Positions 7,001 to 14,411 of a stretch of 36,658 bases of DNA are shown here, piece by piece. Location: NCBI RefSeq assembly GCF_003034985.1, contig NZ_PZKG01000034.1, forward strand, positions 1 to 36,658, in the 5' to 3' direction. Origin of the DNA: Cereibacter changlensis JA139. GTDB lineage: Bacteria > Pseudomonadota > Alphaproteobacteria > Rhodobacterales > Rhodobacteraceae. Below the pieces are notes generated by a model. That model had not been told where the DNA came from. It did not search any database and saw nothing but the letters and a program-made list of their open reading frames with translations. Positions within the stretch are counted from its first letter, which is position 1. The number at the start of each line of letters is the position of its first letter. A program made the position numbers and the translations under genes.

Positions 7001-7657
7001 TCACCCGCCGAAACCCAGACTGGCGGTCAGCGCCTCAGCATAGGGCGCGACCTCGCGCCAGCCCTCGAGGATCATCTTGCAGGCGACATAGAAGATGATC
7101 GCCAGCCCGACATAGGCGATCCAGCGGTGACGGTTCAGCAGCCGGGCGAGGAAGCTGGCCGCCAGCCCCATCAGCGAGATCGACAGCATCAGCCCGATCA
7201 CCAGCACCCAGACATGCTCTCCCGCGGCGCCCGAGACCGCCAGCACATTGTCGAGCGACATCGAGACATCGGCGACGACGATCTGCAGCGCCGCCTGCAG
7301 GAAGGTCTTGCGCGGCGCGTCGGCCGCGGGCTCGTCATGCAGCGCCGCGTCGGCGGCGTCATAGGCCTGTTGCGGGGTGCGCAGCTCCTCCCACATCTTC
7401 CAGCAGACCCAGAGCAGCAACAGCCCCCCGGCCAGCAGCAGCCCGACGATCTGCAGCACATATTGCGTGGCGGCGGCGAAGCAGATGCGCAGCACGGTGG
7501 CGGCGATGATGCCGACGAGGATCGCCTTGCCTCGCTGCTGCCTCGGCAGGCCGGCGGCGGCGAGGCCGATGACGATGGCGTTGTCGCCGGCCAGCACGAG
7601 GTCGATCATGACGATCTGCAACAGCGCGGTGAGCGACTCCGCGGTGATGAACTCCAT
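7001..7657 (-). CDS. TerC-family integral membrane protein
   Basis: Inner-membrane protein of 218 aa with about seven helices. The family signature is clear: DLVLAGDNAIVIG near the start (Asp19, Asp25, Asn26) and its symmetric repeat ADVSMSLDNVLAV in the second half, which together form the metal site. TerC/Alx relatives export manganese or protect co-translocational metal loading, and some confer tellurite resistance. The ATG at 7657 follows a GAGGA ribosome site; a longer frame upstream is arginine/proline-rich and not coding. The gene lies downstream of ecfG on the same strand (163-base gap), which could place it under the same stress promoter by read-through. No yybP-ykoY riboswitch could be identified upstream. 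Confidence 0.88.
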   Translation of the reverse strand: MEFITAESLTALLQIVMIDLVLAGDNAIVIGLAAAGLPRQQRGKAILVGIIAATVLRICFAAATQYVLQIVGLLLAGGLLLLWVCWKMWEELRTPQQAYDAADAALHDEPAADAPRKTFLQAALQIVVADVSMSLDNVLAVSGAAGEHVWVLVIGLMLSISLMGLAASFLARLLNRHRWIAYVGLAIIFYVACKMILEGWREVAPYAEALTASLGFGG

Positions 7658-7713
7658 GGGGACTGTCCTCGCGGCGGCCGGGGGATGCGGCGACCGGGCG
7701 GGACCGTCCGGCA

Positions 7714-7726
7714 GCCAAGTCTTGGC
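7714..7726. repeat. 13-base palindrome upstream of terC
   Basis: GCCAAG-T-CTTGGC is a perfect inverted repeat 57 bases before the terC start, the clearest symmetric site in the 163-base gap after ecfG. It may be an operator or a short RNA stem; the regulator is unknown. Confidence 0.3.
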
Positions 7727-7820
7727 AGCCCGCCGCCGCGGCGCAGGCCCCGGCGCGGGCATAGGCCCCGAAGCGCCGCGCCGCAGCCGGACGGATTGCC
7801 GCACCTGCCAGGTCGAGAGG

Positions 7821-8321
7821 TTAGAGCGCCTCGCCCAACTCGTCCATCACCAGCTGGCGGGCGCGGCTGACGCGGCTCTTCACCGTGCCGACGGCACAGT
7901 TGCAGATCCGCGCCGCGTCCTCGTAGCTTTCGCCGAGCATGACGACCAGGATCAGGATCTCGCGGTAATGCGAGGGCAGCCGGTCGATCGCCGCCATCAG
8001 CTCGCGGCCGCGCACCGTCCATTCCTGCGACGCGGCCACCGACATCTCGCCGGAAACGCAATCTTCGGCGCCGGTTTTCTCGCGCGCACTGATCCGAACC
8101 TTGGTAAAGAACGTATTCCGCAGGATAGTGAAGAGCCAGGCCCGCAACCTTGTGCCCTGCTGGAACTTGTCGACGTTGGACAGAGCCTTGAGCAGGGTCT
8201 CCTGCACCAGATCATCCGCGTCGGCCTGATTTCGGCTGAGCGACCTCGCATAGGCGCGCAGAGCGGGAATGAGGTCGATCACATCGGGTATGATGGATCT
8301 GGGAGGCGTCTGATCCGTCAC
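7821..8321 (-). CDS. ecfG: EcfG-type general stress response sigma factor
   Basis: ECF sigma factor of 166 aa. Region 2 lies at about 20-80 (QADADDLVQETLLKALSNVD, with the -10-binding segment RAWLFTILRNTFF); region 4 at about 105-165 (IDRLPSHYREILILVVMLG, AVGTVKSRVSRAR). The linker CVSGEMSV and the 'GESYEDAARI' helix are typical of the EcfG (SigT/RpoE2-like) group, which drives the alphaproteobacterial general stress response and is held by NepR until phosphorylated PhyR releases it. The GTG start follows AGGAG. A consensus EcfG promoter, in the correct orientation, lies at 8360-8384, so autoregulation is expected. A NepR-like gene is divergent across 125 bases. Confidence 0.9.
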   Translation of the reverse strand: MTDQTPPRSIIPDVIDLIPALRAYARSLSRNQADADDLVQETLLKALSNVDKFQQGTRLRAWLFTILRNTFFTKVRISAREKTGAEDCVSGEMSVAASQEWTVRGRELMAAIDRLPSHYREILILVVMLGESYEDAARICNCAVGTVKSRVSRARQLVMDELGEAL

Positions 8322-8359
8322 TGGCCGCTCCTGCTTGGGTGGGGGTAGTGTCGCAAGTC

Positions 8360-8384
8360 AACGTGCACTTGTTTGAGCGGTTCC
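8360..8384 (-). promoter_or_regulatory. EcfG promoter of ecfG (autoregulation)
   Basis: On the minus strand GGAAC (8384-8380), 16 bases, CGTT (8363-8360): an exact match to GGAAC-N16-CGTT. The start would fall near 8352 with a leader of about 30 bases to the GTG at 8321. Confidence 0.85.
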
Positions 8385-8446
8385 CGCTTTGCAGTTGCAT
8401 CAACGAGGCAGGCAGCGCAAAGCTGGCAGGGACAGGAGCAGGCAAG

Positions 8447-8650
8447 ATGTCAGACGGCAAGAATGACGGCGGGATCGCATCCCAAGAGGCCGATCTGCGC
8501 GCATTGAGCCAGACCCTGCTGAACGCCATCGCGGCCGAGCCGGTGCCGGAGCCGATCCTTGCGCTGGCCCGGGCCCTGGCCGAGGCGCTGGCGGAGCGGC
8601 AGGGCATCGAGCGGGTGCCGCCCGCCGAGGCGGAGCATCCTCCGGCCTAG
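8447..8650 (+). CDS. NepR-like small protein, candidate anti-sigma factor
   Basis: Helical protein of 67 aa. The core LRALSQTLLNAIAAEPVPEP followed by ILALARALAEAL follows the NepR pattern of two helices joined by an EPVPDR-type turn, but with EP in place of the usual DR. Divergence from ecfG fits an anti-sigma role, although nepR is more often in the same operon as ecfG. The ATG at 8447 is chosen because AGGAG lies about 9 bases upstream; the frame is open further 5' but without NepR features. No EcfG-type promoter faces it. It may be a second, diverged NepR or merely an unrelated helical peptide; see also the gene at 9356-9523. Confidence 0.5.
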   Translation: MSDGKNDGGIASQEADLRALSQTLLNAIAAEPVPEPILALARALAEALAERQGIERVPPAEAEHPPA

Positions 8651-8651
8651 C

Positions 8652-8676
8652 GGAACTTTCCCCGTCATCACCGGTT
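8652..8676 (+). promoter_or_regulatory. EcfG-type promoter for the YciF-like gene
   Basis: GGAAC 8652-8656, 16 bases, GGTT 8673-8676, one base from consensus. It starts one base after the NepR-like gene's stop and lies about 50 bases before the ATG at 8729. Confidence 0.78.
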
Positions 8677-8728
8677 ATGGGCGGACGGGGCGGCGAGACC
8701 GCTCCCCCGCGACATTCAGGAGATGACG

Positions 8729-9229
8729 ATGAAAACCAAGACTTTGGACGACCTCTTCCTCGAACAGCTGAAGGATGTCTATTACGCCGAGCGCAAGATC
8801 CTGAAGGCGCTGCCGAAAATGGCCCGTGGCGCGCAGTCGGCCGATCTGAAGGCCGCCTTCGAGAAGCACAAGGGCGAGACCGAGGGCCAGATCGAGCGGC
8901 TGCAGCAGATCTTCGAGATCCTCGGCAAGCCGGCCCGTGGCAAGACCTGCCCGGCGATCGACGGCATCATCGAAGAGGGTGAGGAAGTGCTGGAGGAGTT
9001 CAAGGGCTCGCCCGCGCTCGACGCGGGTCTCGTCGCCGCGGCCCAGGCCGTCGAACATTACGAGATGTCGCGCTACGGCACGCTGAAGCGTTGGGCCGAG
9101 ACGCTCGACATGAAGGACGTGGCCAAGCTGCTCGACGCCACCCTGAGCGAGGAGACCGCGACCGACACGGCGCTGACCGAACTCGCCGACAGCTCGATCA
9201 ACGCCACCGCGCTGGAAGCGGCGGCCTGA
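8729..9229 (+). CDS. YciF-like DUF892 ferritin-fold stress protein
   Basis: Cytoplasmic four-helix protein of 166 aa in the DUF892/YciF group, with the N-terminal signature LDDLFLEQLKDVYYAERKIL. Acidic and histidine residues on the helices (YYAERKI, FEKHKGETE, AVEHYEMSRY, LSEET) can form a ferritin-like di-metal site. Family members are induced by osmotic, heat and stationary-phase stress; the reaction is not established. The second ATG (8729) is preferred: AGGAG abuts the first one (8723) too closely. A strong EcfG-type promoter precedes it and a UUCG-loop terminator follows, so it is monocistronic. Confidence 0.88.
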   Translation: MKTKTLDDLFLEQLKDVYYAERKILKALPKMARGAQSADLKAAFEKHKGETEGQIERLQQIFEILGKPARGKTCPAIDGIIEEGEEVLEEFKGSPALDAGLVAAAQAVEHYEMSRYGTLKRWAETLDMKDVAKLLDATLSEETATDTALTELADSSINATALEAAA

Positions 9230-9251
9230 GCTTGCGATCTGCGGAAACGAA

Positions 9252-9278
9252 AGGCGGTCCTTCGGGACCGCCTTTTTT
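9252..9278 (+). terminator. Rho-independent terminator after YciF-like gene
   Basis: Nine-pair stem AGGCGGTCC / GGACCGCCT with a TTCG loop, followed by a run of T. It lies 23 bases after the stop. Confidence 0.9.
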
Positions 9279-9302
9279 CATTCCGGCGGTCAGGAAGCGC
9301 AA

Positions 9303-9333
9303 AAACGGAAAAGGCGGCCCAGAAGGCCGCCCT
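9303..9333 (-). terminator. Terminator of the minus-strand nepR-like gene
   Basis: GGCGGCC (9313-9319) pairs with GGCCGCC (9325-9331). On the minus strand the stem is followed by TTTTCCGTTTTT. It lies about 25 bases past the nepR-like stop. Confidence 0.65.
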
Positions 9334-9355
9334 TTCCGTAGACTGCGCCGGTTCG

Positions 9356-9523
9356 TCAGTGGCGACGCGCGCGCCCGGCCTGCTTGTCGCGCAGCCGGTC
9401 CAGCAGCGCAGCAAAGCGGTCGCCGCCGCTTTCGGGAAGGGTGGAGTCATAGGCGCGGCGCAGGTTGTCCTGCACCTGGCGTTTCACCATCGCATCCTGG
9501 TCATCCTGTATGTCATTGTACAT
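9356..9523 (-). CDS. NepR-like anti-sigma factor
   Basis: Short helical protein, 55 aa from the ATG at 9523. VQDNLRRAYDSTL followed by ESGGDRFAALLDRLRDK matches the NepR core (helix, then E..DRF turn, then LLxxLR helix) well; the usual 'EPVP' is ESGG here. Known NepR binds the EcfG sigma factor and is removed by phosphorylated PhyR. The frame is open back to an ATG at 9670 that overlaps the transglutaminase stop (104 aa), but codons in 9524-9670 (TCA, ACA, ATT, AGA) are unlike the neighbours, so I favour a later start, 9523 or even 9490. A GGAAC at 9578-9582 could be a -35, but no good -10 follows. Cotranscription with the transglutaminase gene from an EcfG promoter would give negative feedback. 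Confidence 0.6.
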   Translation of the reverse strand: MYNDIQDDQDAMVKRQVQDNLRRAYDSTLPESGGDRFAALLDRLRDKQAGRARRH

Positions 9524-9666
9524 CTGATCGGGTCCGTTCTGTCTCTGTTCAATAAAACAAGTCGCCAGCGGGCCCGTTGTTCCATCCTTACGTGACTCTG
9601 CGTCATCGGGTCGCTTCTGCGGCTCAACGGCCACAGGGGGCTTCGCGTCCAGTTCGCGGGCCCGGC

Positions 9667-10512
9667 TCATGACGCGTAGGCGAGCTGTTGCGGCGCGTGC
9701 CCCTCCTCCGCCGTCAGCTCGTCGCACCAGACCTTGAAGGCCTCCATCCGTATGGCGCCGAAGGCGGTGATCATCGGCACGTCCACCGCGTCACGGCCGC
9801 GCACCATGACGATGCGGCCGATGCGCGGCATGTTGTAGCGCGCGTCGATCGTGCGCCAGACGCCGCCGACATGCACCTCGACCCAGGCGCAGAAGTCGCC
9901 CTCGCCGGCATAGGGCACGCCGATGTCGCCGAGATAGCCGCTGCAGTAGCGCGCCGGGATGTTCATGGCGCGGCAGAGCGCGATGGTCAGATGGGCGAAG
10001 TCGCGGCAGACGCCGCGCCCGTCACGCCAGACGTCAAGCGCGGTCTTGTTCGGGCTGGCATGGCCATAGCCGAACTGTATGTGGTTGTGCACGAAGTCGC
10101 AGATCGCCTGCACCCGCTGCCAGCCCGGCTCCAGCCCGCCGAACATCGCCCAGGCGTCGGGCGTCAGCAGGTCGGATTCGCAATAGCGGCTGGGCGAGAG
10201 ATATTGCAGCGTCTCGGCCGGCAGGTCGTCGATCGGCAGGCAGCGCGCCTCGGGATCGAAGCCGTCCGGCAGGCCGTCGTCCTGCGCGATGGCATCCCAG
10301 CGCATCCGCAGCGGCCCCGAGGCCGCTGGGACGCGCAGCCGGCGGTTGCCGAAGGCGTCGGTGAAGGGCCGCGCGCGCGAGGCAGGGGTCAGCTCGATGG
10401 GCATGGGCGCTTCAAGCCGCCAGTCCTCCTCGGGACGCGGCGCCAACGCCAGGACGACCGGCGTCTCGCCCAGGCGCTCGATCGTGATGTCGAAGCCAAT
10501 ACGTATTCTCAT
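9667..10512 (-). CDS. Transglutaminase-like cysteine protease family protein
   Basis: Protein of 281 aa with an N-terminal beta domain (about 1-75, as in bacterial transglutaminase N domains) and a transglutaminase-like core. The triad is visible as Cys169 (GRGVCRDFAHL), His214 (WVEVHVGG) and Asp223 (TIDARYN). No signal peptide, so probably cytoplasmic. Family members act as proteases, peptide N-glycanase-like or amide-cleaving enzymes; the substrate here is unknown. The start at 10512 is preferred to an in-frame ATG at 10542, because an EcfG-type -10 element lies at 10545-10548 and transcription would begin near 10538. It heads a possible operon with the NepR-like gene and is divergent from ligD. 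Confidence 0.82.
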   Translation of the reverse strand: MRIRIGFDITIERLGETPVVLALAPRPEEDWRLEAPMPIELTPASRARPFTDAFGNRRLRVPAASGPLRMRWDAIAQDDGLPDGFDPEARCLPIDDLPAETLQYLSPSRYCESDLLTPDAWAMFGGLEPGWQRVQAICDFVHNHIQFGYGHASPNKTALDVWRDGRGVCRDFAHLTIALCRAMNIPARYCSGYLGDIGVPYAGEGDFCAWVEVHVGGVWRTIDARYNMPRIGRIVMVRGRDAVDVPMITAFGAIRMEAFKVWCDELTAEEGHAPQQLAYAS

Positions 10513-10544
10513 GATCGAAATTCCAAGCTGAATATTTCGCATGC

Positions 10545-10569
10545 AACCCGCCGAGGACGGTTTGGTTCC
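10545..10569 (-). promoter_or_regulatory. EcfG-type promoter for transglutaminase gene
   Basis: Minus strand GGAAC (10569-10565), 16 bases, GGTT (10548-10545). It decides the start codon of the gene downstream (10512 rather than 10542). Confidence 0.75.
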
Positions 10570-10642
10570 GCGCCGTTGCGCCCTGCGGCAGATCCATGCC
10601 GGCGGGGCGGCAGGCGCAGGGCCTGCCGGGAGCGGTGATCGG

Positions 10643-10667
10643 GGAACTCCCGCCGCCGCCTCGCGTT
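10643..10667 (+). promoter_or_regulatory. EcfG promoter of ligD
   Basis: GGAAC 10643-10647, 16 bases, CGTT 10664-10667: exact consensus. It lies 36 bases before the ATG at 10704 and shows that the longer open frame from 10596 is not used. Confidence 0.85.
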
Positions 10668-10703
10668 CCCTCGGCAGCCTCCCGAGCCCTGCAGGAAGAT
10701 GCC

Positions 10704-13175
10704 ATGACCCGTGATCTGAAGACCTACCGGGCCAAGCGCGACTTCGCGAAGACCGCCGAGCCCCACGGCGAGGACGCCCTGCCCGAAGGCCGCAGCTTCG
10801 TCGTGCAGAAACACGCGGCGTCGCGGCTGCACTGGGATTTCCGGCTGGAATGGCAGGGCGTGCTGCTGAGCTGGGCCGTCACCCGCGGCCCCAGCGCCGA
10901 CACCGGCGCGCGGCGGCTGGCGGTGCGGACCGAGGATCATCCCGTCAGCTACGGCGGTTTCGAGGGCACGATCCCGAAGGGCGAATATGGCGGCGGGACG
11001 GTGATGCTGTGGGACCGCGGCACATGGGCGCCGAAGGGTGACGTCGACGAGGGGCTGAAGAGCGGCAGCCTGAAATTCGTGCTGTCCGGCGAGCGGATGC
11101 AGGGCGGCTGGACCTTGGTGCGGATGAAGCCGCGCGGCAAGGAGAAGGGCGAGAACTGGCTGCTGATCAAGGAGCATGACAGCCACGAGTCGGAAGAGAC
11201 CGAAGGTCTGGTGACCGAGCACATGACCAGCGTCAGCACCGGGCGCTCGATGGAGGAGATCGCCGCCGACAAGCCCGCGCGCAAGCGCAAGGCTGCGGCG
11301 AAGCCGAAAAAGACCGCCCTGCCCGGCTTCCGCCCGGTTCAACTGGCGAAGCTGCAGACCAAGGCCCCCGACAGCGACGACTGGCTGCACGAGACCAAGT
11401 TCGACGGCTACCGTTGTCTCGCGGCGCTGGCCAGCGGCGAGGTGCGGCTCTACACCCGTTCCGGCCTCGACTGGACGGCGCAGTTCGGCGCCCTCGTGCC
11501 GGAGTTCGAGCGCGTCGACTGCCGCTCGGCGCTGATCGACGGCGAGGTGATCGCGCCGGGGGTGGACACCGGCATGTTCTCGGCGCTGCAGGACCGGCTG
11601 AAGCATGGCGGCGCGCTGGCGTTCATGGCCTTCGATGTGCTGGAGCTGGATGGCAAGGTCCTGACGGAACGGCCACTGCTCGACCGCAAGGCGGCGCTCG
11701 AGGGTCTTTTGGGCGAGGGTGTGGGCGCGCTGCGCTACTCGAGCCATGTCGAGGGTCAGGGGGAAGAGGTGTTCCGCCGGATGTGCGAGGCCGGGCAGGA
11801 GGGCATCATCTCCAAGCGCAGCAACGCGCCCTATCGCGGCAGCCGCAACGGCGACTGGCTGAAGATCAAATGCGGCCACCGGCAGGAGTTCATCATCTGC
11901 GGCTGGAAACCCTCGGACAAGCCGGGGCGGCCCTTCGCCTCGCTGGTGATGGCGACGCGCGAAGGCGGCAAGCTGGTCTATCGCGGCGGAGTCGGCACCG
12001 GCTTCGGTGCGGCGCAGTTCCGCGAACTGAAGCCGCTGCTGGCGGAGCGGAAGCCGGTGAAAAAGCCTTTCAAGACCACACCGCCCACGGCGGGGGGAAC
12101 GGTGTGGATCGAGCCGGATCTGGTGGCCGAGGTCAGCTACGCCGAGTTGACGGCGGATGGCAGCGTCCGGCACGGGGTATATCAGGGGCTGCGGCTCGAC
12201 AAGGGGCCGAAGGAGGTCCGGCTGGAGGAAGAGGAGGCGCAAGTGGCGAAACCGAAGCGCGGCAAGGGCGAGGCGCAGGTGGCGGGCATGCGGATCTCCA
12301 GCCCCGACCGGCTGGTGTTCGAGGACCCGCCGGTCAGCAAGCGGGAGGTGGCCGAGCATTACGCGGCGCTGGCCGAGCGCATCCTGCCCTTCCTGAAGGA
12401 CCGCCCGGTCTCACTGCTGCGCTGCCCGGACGGCGTCGCCGGTGAATGCTTTTTTCAGAAACACCGCACCCAAGGCATGCCCGAGCCGGTCGGTACGGTG
12501 AGCGTCGAGACCAAGGACGGGCCGGAGGATTTCATCTCGCTCTCCGGCGCCGCCGGGCTGATCGGTTGCGCCCAGATGGGGGCGATCGAATTCCATATCT
12601 GGGGCGCGAAGAACCGCACGCTGGACCGGCCCGACCGGCTGGTCTTCGACCTCGACCCCGACGAGGCACTGGATTTCGCCGCTGTGAAGGCCGGGGCGCT
12701 GGAGGTGCGGCGCAGGCTCGACGCGCTGGGGCTGGTCTCGGCGCCGATGCTGTCGGGCGGCAAGGGCATCCATGTCATCGCGCCGCTGAAGCCGAAGGCC
12801 GAATGGGAGACGGTGAAGCTGTTCTCCCGGGCGCTGGCCACGCTGATGGCCGAGGCCGAACCCGAGCGGTATGTCGCCACCATGTCGAAGGCGGAACGCA
12901 AGGGCCGCATCTTCATCGACTGGCTGCGCAACGAGCGCGGCTCGACGGCGGTCGCGCCCTACAGCCTGCGGGCGCGGCCCGGGGCGAAGGTGGCGACGCC
13001 GGTCAGCTGGGACGAGCTGGAAGGCATCACCACGGCCGGCGCCTTCAACATCGCCTCGATCCGCGACCGGCTCGCCCTGCCCTGCCCGCTGCGCGAGGCG
13101 AGCGCGCGGGCGGTGACGCTGGGCGCGCAGGTGCTGAAACGGCTGGAAAAACAGGTTCAGGAGGGACAGGAATGA
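10704..13175 (+). CDS. ligD: LigD, multifunctional DNA ligase D for NHEJ
   Basis: End-joining repair enzyme of 823 aa with all three modules, in the order phosphoesterase, ligase, polymerase. The 3'-phosphoesterase lies at about 30-150 (SRLHWDFRLEW and FEGTIPKGEYGGG). The ATP-dependent ligase lies at about 205-500, with the adenylated Lys232 in HETKFDGYR. The primase-like polymerase lies at about 530-823 (VFDLDPDE metal site, LSGGKGIHV, ERGSTAVAPYSLRARPG). It processes and seals double-strand breaks with Ku; no ku gene is in this window. The ATG at 10704 has GGAAG upstream. An exact EcfG promoter precedes it, in line with stress-induced NHEJ in non-growing cells. Its stop overlaps the next start as ATGA. 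Confidence 0.95.
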   Translation: MTRDLKTYRAKRDFAKTAEPHGEDALPEGRSFVVQKHAASRLHWDFRLEWQGVLLSWAVTRGPSADTGARRLAVRTEDHPVSYGGFEGTIPKGEYGGGTVMLWDRGTWAPKGDVDEGLKSGSLKFVLSGERMQGGWTLVRMKPRGKEKGENWLLIKEHDSHESEETEGLVTEHMTSVSTGRSMEEIAADKPARKRKAAAKPKKTALPGFRPVQLAKLQTKAPDSDDWLHETKFDGYRCLAALASGEVRLYTRSGLDWTAQFGALVPEFERVDCRSALIDGEVIAPGVDTGMFSALQDRLKHGGALAFMAFDVLELDGKVLTERPLLDRKAALEGLLGEGVGALRYSSHVEGQGEEVFRRMCEAGQEGIISKRSNAPYRGSRNGDWLKIKCGHRQEFIICGWKPSDKPGRPFASLVMATREGGKLVYRGGVGTGFGAAQFRELKPLLAERKPVKKPFKTTPPTAGGTVWIEPDLVAEVSYAELTADGSVRHGVYQGLRLDKGPKEVRLEEEEAQVAKPKRGKGEAQVAGMRISSPDRLVFEDPPVSKREVAEHYAALAERILPFLKDRPVSLLRCPDGVAGECFFQKHRTQGMPEPVGTVSVETKDGPEDFISLSGAAGLIGCAQMGAIEFHIWGAKNRTLDRPDRLVFDLDPDEALDFAAVKAGALEVRRRLDALGLVSAPMLSGGKGIHVIAPLKPKAEWETVKLFSRALATLMAEAEPERYVATMSKAERKGRIFIDWLRNERGSTAVAPYSLRARPGAKVATPVSWDELEGITTAGAFNIASIRDRLALPCPLREASARAVTLGAQVLKRLEKQVQEGQE

Positions 13176-13453
13176 CCGAGATCACCATGGAGACGCTGGA
13201 AGGCCGGTTGATCGCGCAGCGCAAGCTGATCGCGCTGCTGCTGGCGCGGCTGCCGGAGGCGGAGCGGCCGGCGCTGTGGGAATATCTGGCGGAGCGCAGC
13301 ACGATGCAGGACGCGCAGGAGGACCCCGGCGCGGTGCCGACCGCCGGCGTCGGCCTGCAGGTGGCGATTGCCGAGGAGTTCCGGCTGATCGCCGAGGAGG
13401 CGCAGCGCCATGCCGGGCGCAACCCGCAGCAGCCGCGGGTCGGCGAGGGCTGA
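13172..13453 (+). CDS. Small helical protein coupled to ligD (93 aa)
   Basis: Not recognised. Residues 1-45 are an amphipathic helix pair (LEGRLIAQRKLIALLLARLP and ALWEYLAERS). The middle is acidic, and the tail includes VAIAEEFRLIAEEAQRHAG. No membrane segment or metal site. The ATG overlaps the ligD stop by 4 bases and has GGAGG plus AGGA upstream, so it should be translated with LigD. Small LigD-linked proteins could act as repair accessory or regulatory subunits; that is inference from position only. Confidence 0.75.
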   Translation: MTEITMETLEGRLIAQRKLIALLLARLPEAERPALWEYLAERSTMQDAQEDPGAVPTAGVGLQVAIAEEFRLIAEEAQRHAGRNPQQPRVGEG

Positions 13454-13471
13454 GCGCCGGGATCAGGCGGC

Positions 13472-14221
13472 TCAGCCGAACGGCGATTGGGGCAGGTTCT
13501 CCGAGAGCGGATCCTCGGTCGGCAACACCGAGGCGCTGTGCAGTCCGGGAACCACGGCCAGCGCCTCGGCCAGCCGGTCGATCTCGGCATCGGAACGGCA
13601 ATAGGTGGAGGTGGTCAGCGCCCGCACCCCGGCCTGCCGGTTGATGCTCTGGCTGACGGCGCGCACGCCCAGCCCCTGGCGGCGCAGCAGCCGCCGCAAC
13701 GCCTCGGCGTCGAAACCGTCATCAAAGCCGGAGACGACCTGCAACCGCACCTCGGCCCGCACCGGCAGCACCGAGAAGATCAACCGCAGCAGCACCAGCA
13801 CCCCCAGCGTCGCCAAGGCTCCGGCGACCGCCAGCCAGTACATCCCGACGCCGAAGACGATGCCGAGCGCCGCGGTGATCCAGAGCGAGGCGGCGGTGGT
13901 CAGCCCGTGCACCGAGGGGCCCTCGCGGAAGATCACCCCGGCGCCGAGAAAGCCGATGCCGGTCAGGATCCCATGCGCCATGCGCGCCGGATCGGTGACG
14001 AGCTGGGTGTCGGGCAGCAGCGTCACCACCCAGTCGCCCTGATGCGCCGCCGCCAGCGTCAGCAGGGTCGCCGCGAAGCAGACCAACGCATGGGTGCGCA
14101 GCCCGGCCGGCTTGCCGCGCACCTCGCGCTCCAGCCCGATCAGCGCCCCGGTGGCGAGGCTGCTGAACAGCGGCAGGGCGAAGCTGTCCTGGGTAAAACC
14201 TTGAAGAAACTCGCCAATCAT
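13472..14221 (-). CDS. MgtC/SapB-family membrane protein
   Basis: Inner-membrane protein of 249 aa. The N-terminal ~140 residues form the MgtC helices with the family signature LATGALIGLEREVRGKPAGL, RTHALVC and GIGFLGAGVIFREG. The last ~85 residues form a soluble ACT-like domain (VRLQVVSGFDDGFDAEAL). MgtC relatives modulate F-ATPase or support growth at low magnesium and under acid stress. The ATG at 14221 follows GGAGAGGG. An exact EcfG promoter lies just upstream, which adds this gene to the local stress regulon. It converges on the ligD operon and is divergent from the receiver gene at 14412. Confidence 0.88.
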   Translation of the reverse strand: MIGEFLQGFTQDSFALPLFSSLATGALIGLEREVRGKPAGLRTHALVCFAATLLTLAAAHQGDWVVTLLPDTQLVTDPARMAHGILTGIGFLGAGVIFREGPSVHGLTTAASLWITAALGIVFGVGMYWLAVAGALATLGVLVLLRLIFSVLPVRAEVRLQVVSGFDDGFDAEALRRLLRRQGLGVRAVSQSINRQAGVRALTTSTYCRSDAEIDRLAEALAVVPGLHSASVLPTEDPLSENLPQSPFG

Positions 14222-14265
14222 GCCCTCTCCCCCGGCTTTCGCCACTTGTCCGCGCCTGTCGGCAC

Positions 14266-14290
14266 AACGCCGCCTGCCCGGCATCGTTCC
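14266..14290 (-). promoter_or_regulatory. EcfG promoter of the mgtC-like gene
   Basis: Minus strand GGAAC (14290-14286), 16 bases, CGTT (14269-14266): exact consensus, leader about 35 bases. Confidence 0.85.
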
Positions 14291-14334
14291 CTTACGCGGG
14301 GCCGCGCACGTTGCCGCGATGCGGCGGCTGCAGA

Positions 14335-14360
14335 GGAACAAAACACCCCTCCCGACCGTC
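14335..14360 (+). promoter_or_regulatory. Possible EcfG-type promoter for receiver gene
   Basis: GGAAC 14335-14339, 17 bases, CGTC 14357-14360. The last -10 base departs from CGTT. Its position, about 50 bases before the ATG at 14412 and divergent from the mgtC promoter, is right. Confidence 0.45.
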
Positions 14361-14411
14361 TTGTGGAGGTAGGCCAAGGGTGGCCCGCGCGGTCAGGAGG
14401 ACGGGTCTGTC

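Noticed and set aside
7658-7820. yybP-ykoY manganese riboswitch before the TerC gene
   Set aside because: CCAAGACTTGG recalls one loop of that aptamer, but the GGGGAGTAGC-type loop is absent and the fold cannot be built.
10509-12359. 616-codon frame opposite ligD
   Set aside because: It would overlap both the ligD coding region and two divergent EcfG promoters; no family character.
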